DNA of 64,000 nt, from contig JARKIP010000005.1 of the NCBI GenBank assembly GCA_029990175.1, positions 33,985,501 to 34,049,500 on the forward strand. The letters run 5' to 3'. Shown here piece by piece: positions 30,264 to 40,870 of this stretch; positions within the stretch are counted from its first letter, which is position 1, and the number at the start of each line of letters is the position of its first letter. The notes under the pieces were generated by a model. It was not told the DNA's origin and made no database searches. It worked only from the letters and a program-made list of their open reading frames with translations. The stretch is from Petunia secreta (Eukaryota > Streptophyta > Magnoliopsida > Solanales > Solanaceae). A program made the translations under genes and the position numbers.

Positions 30264-31212
30264 TGTTGCGATCACCAAAGAACAAAACCTCCCAAAAGTC
30301 ACTCCCTCACGTGTATCACTCAATATAGGTACACTCAAGAGCGAGGCCTTATCAACTTGGGAACCAAGGAAATCACAACTAGCATGCCCAAGTTAAAGTT
30401 CGGAATGGAATTAATGAGACTCTATGGACGGACGGTTATTTAAAGTGCGCACTTGAGGCCAAAAGGAGTTCTACGACTCTTCTTTGAATTCTAATCTCCT
30501 CTACGCACGAATACCTAATACGCTAAAGAATTAGTGTCAATTGAGTAGGCCAATTACCCTAGAAACACTAACCAAGAGGTACGGAAGCAAACGGGACACA
30601 AAAACACACGAAACGAAGCCAAACGGAGCCACCCCAGGAGTGGGCGGTCCGCCTCTGTAAAGTGGGTGCCCCGCCTACTCAAAATACAGAGAGCAACATA
30701 AAAATGGGCGGACCGCCTACTATTTGGGCGCCCCGCCTACTGGCATTTTCAGCACAGTCCGAAAATCGTTTTTTTGGCTCGTTTTGCACTCAAAATCCAA
30801 CGTTTTCGACTCGTTTTCGATTCTAATGATACCCAAAGATGTATTTGATGATTCTAAACAATCCCCAATAGGTTTAAACCCCAATCAAACAACAACAAAT
30901 CAATTTTGATTCTTGAGCAAGTTCTAGGGTTCTTTGAAACTTTTGGGAGTTTGATTTCTTCAAATTTTAAAATACACCACCAAATCTTGTAATTTTGGTA
31001 TCAAAAGAACGGGAATACAATAAGGAACAAACCCCAATGATTTTTAATGAATGGGTGTTCCAATCCAACAAGTTCCACCAAATTTTGTTCAATTTTCAAG
31101 TTTTTCAATTTTTTTGTTTTTTCTTCAATTTTTCAAGAACAAACACAACAATCACAACAACACTAATACGATGAACAAGGAACAGGGGTTTGTAAGAACA
31201 TAACCCGAGCCT
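30264..31212 (-). other. H untranslated leader (0.95 kb)
   Basis: Non-coding, with palindromes (GGGCGGTCCGCC, GGGCGCCCCGCC types) at 30637-30742 and AT-rich sequence near the primer site. The GTAGGTACAATG start seen in gag-bearing elements is missing; the ATG lies in unrelated sequence. Confidence 0.7.
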
Positions 31213-31225
31213 TGCTCTGATACCA
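31213..31225 (-). promoter_or_regulatory. H primer-binding site, initiator tRNA-Met
   Basis: Minus-strand TGGTATCAGAGCA, two bases from the 5' LTR. Confidence 0.9.
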
Positions 31226-31227
31226 AC

Positions 31228-32037
31228 TGAATGCAGGGCAAAATACGCGGAAGCTAAACAAAACTATAAACGAGCGGAAGCAAGTAAAGGATAACAAGAA
31301 ATCGAGACTAGGAAGGCAAGAAAGTAGAAGAAAGAATCGAATTCAATTTACTAACGTTAATTGAATTCAAAAGGGAGAAGGGAAACTCGAACCTTACAAT
31401 GGAATCAAACTAGGTGTCGATCTCCATAGGTTCCAAGTCGAGACATACACGAGCCTCGGGCTCAAACAAGAAGGGCTCGGCCTCTTCAATGTTCTCTCTC
31501 AATTCTATCTTCTAAACAATGACTAACTTCTGAATGAAATGGCTAAGGGAAGCTTATATAGTTTTCCCATACATAAATGTGAAATGACAAAAAGCCCCTA
31601 GGTCTAGTTAATACATTAGAATCACTTAGGGACAAAATAGGAATTACACCTCAAAAACTAGTCTTCAATTGGCCCGTAAGTAGGCGCCCCGCCTAGCCAG
31701 AAGAGGCGCCCCGCCTGGACACCATACAGAGAACCAGGCGCTCCACCAGCATAGAGTAGGCGGTCCGCCCATTGCACAGGGGCGGTCCGCCCAGTGCAGA
31801 TCCAGAGAGGCTTCCAAAAGTGGGCGGTCCGCCCATCAAAGTAGGCGCTCCGCCTATTGCTGTGGGCTCTTGAAATGCTTCAAATTGTGTCCCTCGAGCC
31901 TCTCCTTTGGTGCTTAGGTGCTCCTCCTTCCTTGGCGCTCCGATGCATGATCTTCAAGACGTTTCCGGAGCCCTTAACTTGCAACCTTTGTGCTATTCAA
32001 GCTTGGTTCTTGATGGTGGCCAATTTGCCCGGCATCA
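31228..32037 (-). repeat. H 5' LTR (810 bp)
   Basis: Like the 3' LTR but starting TGAATGCAGGG, one extra A, with a few substitutions. TATATAAG (plus 31553-31560) is the probable TATA box. Confidence 0.92.
31553..31560 (-). promoter_or_regulatory. H LTR TATA box
   Basis: Sense ACTATATAAGC, in mid-LTR at the position corresponding to the other LTR promoters. Confidence 0.55.
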
Positions 32038-32712
32038 CTCCACGTGTACCACACGTTGGAAGGTGTGTTTGATGCTGCCACCGAAGCTGAAAAATTGGTG
32101 AAGGACGATAAGGCAAACCGGTATCGAGGAGTCACTACTTCTACTCCTTTGAACCGAAGTAAAGAATGGAAGAGTCCAAACCAAGCAAGTGCTAATGCTG
32201 TTCGAGATTCGAAGAGACCCTTCGAAAGAGGTGTGACCGTTAACCAGTCAAGAGAAGTGGGAGGTAAAGTTCAACTCAACTCCCCTAGTGCTTCAAATAT
32301 TCAGTGTCACAAATGCAGAGGTTATGGTCACATGGCAAAAGAGTGTCCAACTCGCAAAGTTATGCTTCTGCTCGAAGATGGAACCGTCCATGAGCAAGCG
32401 AGTGACACCGAGGAGGAAGTCATCGAGGAGACTGATCGAGCTGAAGTTGATGATGATCATGAGGCTGCCGAAGCTGATCATCCGGAAATGTTTCTTGTGG
32501 TTCGAAGAAATTTGAGCTGCATGACTCTCGAAGAAGAGGACAACCAAAGAGAAAACCTCTTTCATGCCCGATGTCGAGTGAGGGGAAAGGTGTGTTCGAT
32601 GATCATTGATTCCGGTAGTTGTGCCAATGTAGTAAGCCAAACTTTGGTTTCGCAAATGGGATTACCTACGATGAAGCATTCCCACCCTTACAAGTTACAA
32701 TGGCTGGAATGA
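32038..32712 (+). pseudogene. gag-pol: D gag C-terminus and protease
   Basis: Resumes D's gag after H with the capsid end, CCHC knuckle (CHKCRGYGHMAKECP), acidic linker, and protease with IIDSGS. One extra G near 32706 (TGGCTGGAATGAG against TGGCTGAATGAG expected from E-type sequence) shifts the frame and ends it at 32712. Confidence 0.9.
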
Positions 32713-35700
32713 GTGTGGCGAATTGAGAGTTGTCAAACAAGTGTGGATCAAGTTCAAAATCGGAGAGTATCAGGATGAAATGATATTCGATGTGGTTCCG
32801 ATGCAAGCTTGTCATTTGCTATTGGGTCGACCATGGCAGTATGACCGAACAGCTGTTCACAATGGCAGATCCAACACTTACACTGTGAAGCTCGATGGGA
32901 GGAGTTTCGTACTCAAACCCTTGTCTCCAAAACAAGTCACCGAGGACTATAAACGAATGAAGGAATTGAAAGAAGCGGCCAAAGCTAAGCTTCCGATGGG
33001 AGCGAAATTGGGGCCCGAAGAGACAAACTCACCGATCGAAGTGAAAGGAATTTGTGCAATCATGCAACCTGGTGAGATCTTACGAGGCAACGACCACGGT
33101 CAGATGATGATTTGCCTCGTGCACAAGGGTATCTTTCTAAACTCAAATGATGATTTTTCTAATGATAACCCTTTGCCTTTGTTTGTTCGTAAAGTTTTGC
33201 AGGACTTCGAGGACATGTTTCCCGAGGAAATGCCAGGTGGATTACCTCCGCTGAGAGGAATCGAGCACCAAATTGACTTCGTACCAGGGTCTCAAATCCC
33301 TAACAAACCTGCTTACCGGTGTAATCCCGAAGACACCAAGGAACTCCAACGGCAGGTTGATGAATTGTTGAACAAGGGCCTCGTTCGTGAGAGCTTGAGT
33401 CCTTGCGCCGTTCCTGTTATCCTTGTCCCGAAGAAGGATGGAACATGGCGAATGTGTGTTGACTGTCGAGCAGTCAACAAAATAACGGTAAAGTATCGTC
33501 ATCCTATCCCTCGATTAGATGACATGCTAGATGAGTTAAGTGGTTCTTCATGCTTTTCGAAGATAGACCTCAGGTCCGGTTACCACCAGATCCGAATGAA
33601 ACCCGGTGATGAGTGGAAAACCGCATTCAAGACCAAGTTCGGTCTCTATGAATGGTTGGTGATGCCTTTTGGCTTATCCAATGCACCGAGCATATTCATG
33701 CGACTGATGAACCATGTGCTCAAACCGTTCATAAAAAAGTTCGTTGTCGTTTATTTCGATGACATACTTGTTTATAGCAAAACCATGGATGAACATGTCG
33801 ACCACCTAAGGCAAGTACTTGAAAAGCTTCGTGAAGAGAAGTTGTATGCCAACTTCAAGAAATGCGCCTTTGGTGTCGATCGTGTAGTCTTTCTTGGATT
33901 TGTTGTCAGTGCTAATGGTGTCGAAGTCGACGAATCAAAAGTCGAAGCCATCAAAGATTGGCCAACTCCAACCTCGGTATCACAAGTTCGTAGCTTCCAT
34001 GGCTTAGCTAGCTTTTACCGAAGGTTTGTTCGAGACTTTAGCACCGTGGCAGCTCCTTTAACCGAGCTGGTGAAGAAAGACAATCCATTTGTGTGGGGAG
34101 AGTCCCAAGAGAGGGCTTTCCAAGAGTTGAAACGGAGGCTTTGTTCTGCCCCGTTGTTGCAACTCCCTGACTTCGGCAAAGCATTCGAAGTCGAGTGTGA
34201 TGCATCTGGAGTTGGGATCGGAGGAGTGCTGAAGCTTAAGGGTCCAACCTTGAACTACTCTACGTACGAAAAGGAATTGTATGCCCTCGTTCGAGCACTC
34301 GCCCATTGGCAGCATTATTTGTGGCCTCGAGAATTTGTGATCAAGAGTGATCATGAGTCTTTGAAACATCTCCGAGGTCAGGAGAAATTGAATCGAAGAC
34401 ATGCCAAGTGGGTTGAATTTATTGAAAGCTTTCCCTATGTAATTCATTACAAAAAGGGAAAAGATAATGTTGTGGCCGATGCGCTATCAAGGAAATTTGC
34501 CTTAGCGACCACTCTCGCCTCTAGGCTCATGGGATTCGAAAGCATCAAGTCGATGTACGAGGACGAACCCGAGCTGAAATGTGTTCGAGACACAATCTTG
34601 AGTGGCCGAAAGGTTGAGAAATATCAGTGGCATGATGGCTACCTCTTCAAAAATGGGAGGGTTTGTGTGCCAGTGTCATCGTGGAGAGAGCTCTTGGTTC
34701 GAGAAGCTCACTCAGGTGGACTGATGGGGCACTTCGGTGTCGATAAAACTCTTGGTATCTTGACCGAGCAGTTCCATTGGCCAAAAATGCGACGAGATGT
34801 GGAAAAGCTTTGCAATGCTTGTCTCGTTTGCAAGAAAGCAAAATCGAAGTCCAACCCTCATGGTTTGTACACCCCGTTGCCTGTGCCTGATCGACCTTGG
34901 GTTGATATATCCATGGACTTTGTCTTGGGGTTACCGAGGTCGGGGGGAGGACATGACAGCATCTTCGTTGTGGTTGACCGTTTTTCAAAAATGGCTCACT
35001 TTATTCCTTGCAAAAAGTGCGATGATGCACAGCATGTAGTTACATTGTTTGTTTCTAACGTGTTAAAATTGCATGGTGTACCTCGTACTATTGTGAGTGA
35101 TCGAGACTCGAAGTTCTTGAGTCATTTTTGGAAATGTTTGTGGGGTGCCCTCGGCACCAAACTACTATTCTCGACGTCTCACCATCCTCAGACTGATGGA
35201 CAGACCGAGGTAGTTAACCGAACCTTGGGATCTTTGCTTCGGGCAATGACCAAAGGGAAGGTTGGAAACTGGGCTGATCGTTTGCCCATGATGGAATTTG
35301 CATACAATCGAACGGTGCATAGAATGATCAACATGACCCCGTTTGAATGTGTGTATGGCTTTAATCCTTTGATTCCACTTGATTTAACCCCATTGCCTCG
35401 AGATTCTGTTCTTGATTTTGAAGGTACTCGACGAGCAGCTGCCTTGATCGAATTGCATGCAAAGGTGAAGAAGAACCTCGAGGAGGCCTATGCAAAGGTT
35501 GCCTTAAAGAAAAACAAGGGGCGTAAAAAGTTGGAATTAAAGAAAGGAGATTGGGTTTGGGTGCACTTCCGATAGGAACGCTTCCCGAACCAAAGGAAGG
35601 GAAAGTTGGCTCCTCGAGGGGATGGTCCATTTCAAGTGTTGACCAAGATCAACAACAATGCCTACGTGATCGACCTCCCTGGTGAGTATAACGTGTCCAA

Positions 35701-35802
35701 CACCTTTAATGTTGCTGACTTAGTTCCTTGTGTTGTAGGTCCAACTTCGGAGGATGAGGAGGGCTTGATTTCGAGGACGAAATCTTCTCAAGAAGGGGAG
35801 GA
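32713..35802 (+). pseudogene. gag-pol: D pol: protease end, RT, RNase H, integrase
   Basis: Reading continues in a new frame: protease flap side (LGRPWQ), RT with YFDDILVYS, RNase H, integrase zinc-binding region and DDE residues (MDFVLG, SDRDSKF, QTEVVN). Two further lesions: about 13 codons are missing in RNase H after GIGGVL (34230 region, in frame), and a Lys codon is TAG at 35573-35575 in the integrase C-terminus. After the stop the frame stays open through ISRTKSSQEGEDD into the LTR (to 35995), ending with the TRSQAK motif. Confidence 0.9.
35767..35802 (+). promoter_or_regulatory. D inverted repeat and polypurine tract
   Basis: GATTTCG-AGGA-CGAAATC (35767-35784) followed by TTCTCAAGAAGGGGAGGA and the LTR. 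Confidence 0.75.
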
Positions 35803-36524
35803 TGATGCAGCCCGATCACGTGCTGATCAAGTGATCGATCCACCGAGGAGACCGATGACAAGAAGCCAAGCCAAGCTGCTGCACGATGTGCATGTTCACT
35901 TAGCCTGGCCGAAGGAAAACAATTGCCCCGAAGCTGAGTGGCCGAGCTCAAGAACCGAAGGCATTATCTTCAGATTTGAGCTCGAAGAAAATTGAGCGTC
36001 CGAAGGCAACAAGTGTGTGTTTGAGCAGACAATCGAGAACCGAAGCCAAGGCTTACCGAAGTCAAAGTCTGCCGAACACATTTTAACTCAGCCCTGCGTG
36101 GCTTATTCCTATTGGTCAACTGTGACCTATTTATTAGTTACCCTTAGTATTTCCTATATAAAAATTGTTTCCTTTCATTGTAAGTAGTTAGTTTTTGAAC
36201 ATTGATGAATTGAATGAAAGTGCCGAGCACATTTCTTCTTGTCTCCGTCGTGAGCAAAACCCCAGTGAGGGCTTTTAAGGACTTGTGGCTTTCGGTTAGT
36301 CCGATTGAACATTCCTCTTGATCATTCAGTTTGCAAGAGGCAATGTTCTCTTGAGGATTGTTGCATAGTATAGGTGATCCTTGTATTCCTTTCGATTGAG
36401 CTTTGAGACAGGTTCCTCACTGTTCTTTCGAAAGAAGCAAGTTTTGTCTTGCTTCTATCTTTTATCCTTTTGTTTGTTCTTCCGCGTTTGTGCTAACAAT
36501 CCCTTCGGGAATTGCATTGCACCA
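35803..36524 (+). repeat. D 3' LTR (722 bp)
   Basis: Same length as the 5' LTR, about four substitutions. Followed by the ACACT duplication. Confidence 0.93.
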
Positions 36525-37228
36525 ACACTTGGTGAGGAAGGGCCTTGAAGAAGGAAGCGATTGGAGGCCATTCCGGGTGCTCAAACTAGGCCTCACGCCT
36601 AAGGAAGAAGAGAGCCCAGCAGAGCCAGGCGCCCCGCCTGAGCCAGGCGCCCCGCCTGGCAAGCTCACTGCCTAAGAGCTGAAAAGTGCCCAGGTGCCCC
36701 GCCTAGCTTCAGGCGCCCCGCCTAGCTGAAGGCCAAGTCAGGCGCCCCGCCTAGCTCCAGGCGCCCCGCCTAGCTTCAGCATGTTCCAGGCGCCCCTCCT
36801 AGCTGCTGAACTTATGTTTCTTTTACTGTTTTGCCCTACGTGGCTTATTTGATGAACCTTATTAGTAAGGGTATTTAAGTCATTGTGTAAGCTTGGGAAA
36901 CACTATAAATAGCCAAGCCTAGCTTATTTTACACTTAATTTATGATATTTGATGAATGTTAAACATTGAACATGAGCATGGCTCTTGGTATTGAATGAAA
37001 CCCTTTGATTTTGGACTTGTAGTTCTTCTAGCGGATCTAGATGAATACTTTTCCTCTCCGACCATTCTACTTGCGTGCTCGCGTTAGATCGAGGGTAGTT
37101 GCATAGCGTAGGTGTTCTTGTCCTTCTCTCGGGGTGTAACGGAACAAGTTCTCCGTTGCTACTTGGGATTAGAGATCGAGTTACGTCTCGTTCTTATCTT
37201 TTACTTTTTCCGCGTTTGATTCTCATCA
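36525..37228 (+). repeat. B 3' LTR, remaining part
   Basis: Completes B's LTR (about 773 bp in all), ending GTTTGATTCTCATCA, inverted to its TGATGAGA-CAAAC start with two mismatches. Contains palindromes AGGCGCCCCGCCT at 36627-36800, CTATAAATAG near 36903, and TTGCATAGCGTAGGTG at 37099-37114. The next five bases (CAAGG) should be B's target duplication in E; the partner is outside the window. Confidence 0.88.
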
Positions 37229-39521
37229 CAAGGATAACTGGAACGGCGCAAGGACTCAAGCTCTCTCGAACGAGGCCCTTGTTTAACAATTCATCAACCT
37301 GCCGTTGGAGCTCTTTGGTGTCTTCGGGATTACACTGGTATGCAGGTTTGTTAGGGATTTGAGACCCTGGCACGAAGTCAATTTGGTGCTCGATTCCTCT
37401 CAACGGAGGTAATCCACCTGGCATTTCCTCGGGAAACATGTCCTCGAAGTCCTGTAAAACTTTACGAACAAACAAAGGCAAAGGGTTATCATTAGAAAAA
37501 TCATCATTAGAGTTTAGAAAGATACCCTTGTGCACGAGGCAAATCATCATCTGACCGTGGTCGTTGCCTCGTAAGATCTCACCGGGTTGCATGATTGCAC
37601 AAATTCCTTTCACTTCGGTCGGTGAGTTTGTCTCTTCAGGCCCCAATTTTGCTCCCATCGGAAGCTTAGCTTTGGCCGCTTCTTTCAATTCTTTCATTCG
37701 TTTATAGTCCTCGGTGACTTGTTTTGGAGACAAGGGTTTGAGTATGAAACTCTTCCCATCGAGCTTCACAGTGTAAGTGTTGGATCTGCCATTGTGAACA
37801 GCTGTTCGGTCATACTGCCATGGTCGACCCAATAGCAAATGACAAGCTTGCATCGGAACCACATCGAATATCATTTCATCTTGATACTCTCCGATTTTGA
37901 ACTTGATCCACACTTGTTTGACAACTCTCAATTCTCCACACTCGTTCAGCCATTGTAACTTGTAAGGGTGGGGATGCTTCATCGTAGGTAATCCCATTTG
38001 TGAAACCAAAGTTTGGCTCACTACATTGGCACAACTACCAGAATCAATGATCATCGAACACACCTTTCCCCTCACTCGACATCGGGCATGAAAGAGGTTC
38101 TCTCTTTGGTTGTCCTCTTCTTCAAGAGTCATGCAGCTCAAATTCCTTCGAACCACAAGAAACATTTCCGGATGATCAGCTTCGGCAGCCTCATGATCAT
38201 CATCAACTTCAGCTCGATCAGTCTCCTCGATAATTTCCTCCTCGGTGTCACTCGCTTGCTCATGGACGGTTCCATCTTCGAGCAGAAGCATAACCTTGCG
38301 AGTTGGACACTCTTTTGCCATGTGACCATAACCTTTGCATTTGTGACACTGAATATTTGAAGCACTAGGAGAGTTGAGTTGAACTTTACCTCCCACTTCT
38401 CTCGACTGGTTAACGGTCACACCTCTCTCGAAGGGTCTCTTCGAATCTCGAACAGTGTTAGCACTTGCTTGGTTTGGATTCTTCCATTCTTTACTTCGGT
38501 TCAAAGGAGTAGAAGTAGTGACTCCTCGATACCGATTTGCTTTTTCTTCCTTCACCAATTTTTCAGCCTCGGTAGCAGCATCAAACAAATCTTCCAACGT
38601 GTGGTACACGTGGAGTCTCAACTGGGAGGACACATCCCTAGCCAAGCCATTTTTGAATCTGATAATGGCTTGTTCTTCGTCATCGACCAGATCAAGATTC
38701 AATCGAACCTTTTCGAATTCATCGTGGTATTCTTGGACAGACTTGGACCCTTGCTTTAACTCATAGAGCTTTTGCATTTGAATCTGCCTGTACTTGGCAC
38801 TCAAATACTTAGCATCCATTGCTCTTCTCAATTGTGGCCAAGTATTGACTTCGGGATAGTCATTCCTTCGTCTATGCCTCTTGTCAGATTCCCACCATGT
38901 TGATGCATAAGCTTCGAACGAAGCAATGGCATGGGCAGCTTTTCTCTCATCGGTCATCTCATTGGTTTCAAAGATGCGCTCCATTTTAAGCTTCCATTCA
39001 AGATACTCATCGGGATCACTAGTTCCTTTAAAGGGTTGAATAGTGATCTTGACACTGTTCAAGTTTAAGTCTCGAACACCTCTAGCCTGTTCGGGAAACT
39101 CATCTTCTCGATCATCAGCCTCACGCCCAATATTTCTTTCAACATTTGCGCCTCGGCCTCAACCTCGGAAATTTCCACGACCTCGGTGAGCTTGCCTTCG
39201 TTGAGCGAATGGCGGCTCACGCTCATATTCATCCTCGGGAAATTCCTCTTCATCAATCTCCTCGGCAACGGCTCCAAGATCTCTTCGGGCCGTTGGAGGT
39301 GGCATTCTTTCTCCTCGGGGAATGCCCAAGTTTTGATAAGCAGCTTGGGGATTGCCCAAGTTAAGTTCTCTTCGAATTGCTTCACTTGTCAACTGATGTT
39401 GTCGTACAAGCTCAGCATACAGCTCAGGTTTCATCGGAGTGGTTTGGCTAGTTCCAGCGCCGGACCCATTCATGGCCACGGACGCACTTTCTTGTTCGAG
39501 TTGAGTTACTCGAGCACTCAC
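37229..39521 (-). pseudogene. gag-pol: Element E gag-pol, part 2: gag, protease, start of RT
   Basis: Minus-strand, D-type polyprotein. From 39521: gag with LGNPQ/LGIPR segment, capsid-like block (NSVKITIQPFKG), CCHC knuckle (CHKCKGYGHMAKECP), acidic linker, protease (IIDSGS), then RT up to SPCAVPVILV where B is inserted. One stop in the Arg/Gly-rich stretch (about 39161-39163) reads TGA where D has CGA, a CpG transition. The missing RT-integrase part lies beyond B, left of the window. Confidence 0.9.
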
Positions 39522-40313
39522 TGATAAGACCCAAATAGGCGGAAGCGATAAACTAATGATGCGGAAGCAATAATCAAAAGATAACAAGAAAGTAAGGGAT
39601 TGGGGAGGATAGAAATAGAAGAAAGAACGAATCAAACTAAACAATTAGATTGATTCAAAAGGGAGAAGAGACTTGAACCATTAAACGGGACTCACACTAG
39701 CGGTGATCCACCATGGATTCATCGTAAGAGATACATGAAGTCAACGCTTCAACAAGAAAGGCCAAGCCTATTCTATCTTCTCAATTCTATCTTCAAAACT
39801 AGCTTCCTGAAATAAATGACTAAGTGTGGTATTTATAGGTTCACCACACTTCTAAATAATATGTCTAAATAGCCCCTAAGTCTAGTCAAAACAATACATG
39901 TCACTTAGGGCTATAGTTGGAATTACACTCAAAATAAGTAGGAAACCCGGATAGGCCTTCAGCACACTAGGCGCCCCGCCTGACTAGTAGGCGCCCAGAG
40001 TAGGCGCCCAGCCTGGAAAATGGGCGGTCCGCCCCTTCAGTAGGCGGCCAGAGATCCTGAGGGTGTGTAGTCAACTAGGCGGTCCGCCTAGTCCAATGGG
40101 CGGTCCGCCTCCTTCCTGGGAGACTTGGAAACGGCTCAAAATGGACTCTAAGTGTTCCTCCTTGGTCCGTAGCCGGTCCTACCCCATTGGCGCTCAAGTC
40201 CATGACTCCAAATCACTCTCGAACCCTCGTCCGGTGCCCTTGCCTTGTATCCTTTGTGCCCTCATGCTTGGCTCTTGATGGTTGGCGGTTTGGCTCCAAT
40301 TTGGGTCTTATCA
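39522..40313 (-). repeat. J 3' LTR (792 bp)
   Basis: Plus-strand ends TGATAAGACCCAAAT and ATTTGGGTCTTATCA form a perfect 15-bp inverted terminus, long for an LTR. Palindromes (AGGCGCCCCGCCT, GGGCGGTCCGCCC types) at 39968-40113. Confidence 0.93.
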
Positions 40314-40349
40314 TCCTCCCCTTCTTGAAAGGATTTCGTCCTCGAAATC
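40314..40349 (-). promoter_or_regulatory. J polypurine tract and inverted repeat (non-coding)
   Basis: Sense GATTTCG-AGGA-CGAAATC, then CTTTCAAGAAGGGGAGGA against the LTR. It lies downstream of the stop codon at 40396, outside any long frame. Confidence 0.75.
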
Positions 40350-40389
40350 AAACCATCTAGCCTACATTCAAAACAAGCACAAACAAAGC

Positions 40390-40870
40390 TTCCCACTACA
40401 AGAGTAGGTTAGTGTCAAAAGTGTGGGAAAACACACTCTTATGGTATAGCCAAGCATCAATAACAATGATAAAGCACATGTTTCCGAAGAAAACAACAAG
40501 CACTTGGCTTCCCCAATGGGTACACTCACTGCATGATTCATCAAGGAGATCAATAGGATAGAGAATATGCAAGATCAAGCCATTAAAATTCCTATGATCC
40601 CTAAGCCCAATAAGAACACACCAAAACGTCCCACGACAAGAGTAGGAAGGTCCAACAAGAGTGAGTACAAGCGATGTGAAAATCACACTTTTATGATAGA
40701 GCCAAGTATCAATACTAATCGAAAAGCTTATGTTCCCAAAGGAAACAACAAGTTCTTGGCTCAACAACGACAAGTACTCACTACCATAACAAGCAAAGAG
40801 ATCAATAAGATATGGAACATGCAAGATTAAGCAACTAAGTTCCTTATGACCTCCAAGCTTATGGTCATCA
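40390..40870. repeat. J tandem duplication at the end of X
   Basis: Two diverged copies of about 240 bp (about 40390-40620 and 40630-40870), each containing a GAGTAGG...ACACTCTTATGG...ATAGCCAAGCATCAAT-like series. They encode the two IDTWLYHKSV/IDAWLYHKSV modules of the protein. Confidence 0.7.

Larger units (their letters stand above)
20762..32037 (-). mobile_element. Element H: non-autonomous CRM-like element encoding protein X
   Basis: Flanked by CTCCA (20757-20761, 32038-32042) in D's gag. Without the nested I, it is about 5.6 kb: LTRs 20762-21570 and 31228-32037 (809/810 bp, a one-base indel and a few substitutions), tRNA-Met primer site, leader, one long frame (X), inverted repeat and polypurine tract. 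No gag, active protease, RT, RNase H or integrase is present. Depends on another element's machinery. Confidence 0.92.
17793..36524 (+). mobile_element. Element D: CRM-like element, decayed, hosting H
   Basis: Flanked by ACACT (17788-17792, 36525-36529) inside B's 3' LTR. After removing H (20762-32037), D is about 7.45 kb: LTR 17793-18514, primer site, leader, gag from 19728, protease, RT, RNase H, integrase, polypurine tract, LTR 35803-36524. The 722-bp LTRs differ at about four positions. D and E belong to one family, distinct from A. Confidence 0.93.

Noticed and set aside
30264..30338. Upstream TTG start of the H X protein
   Set aside because: Non-ATG and without counterpart in J; ATG 30263 matches J's start in sequence character.
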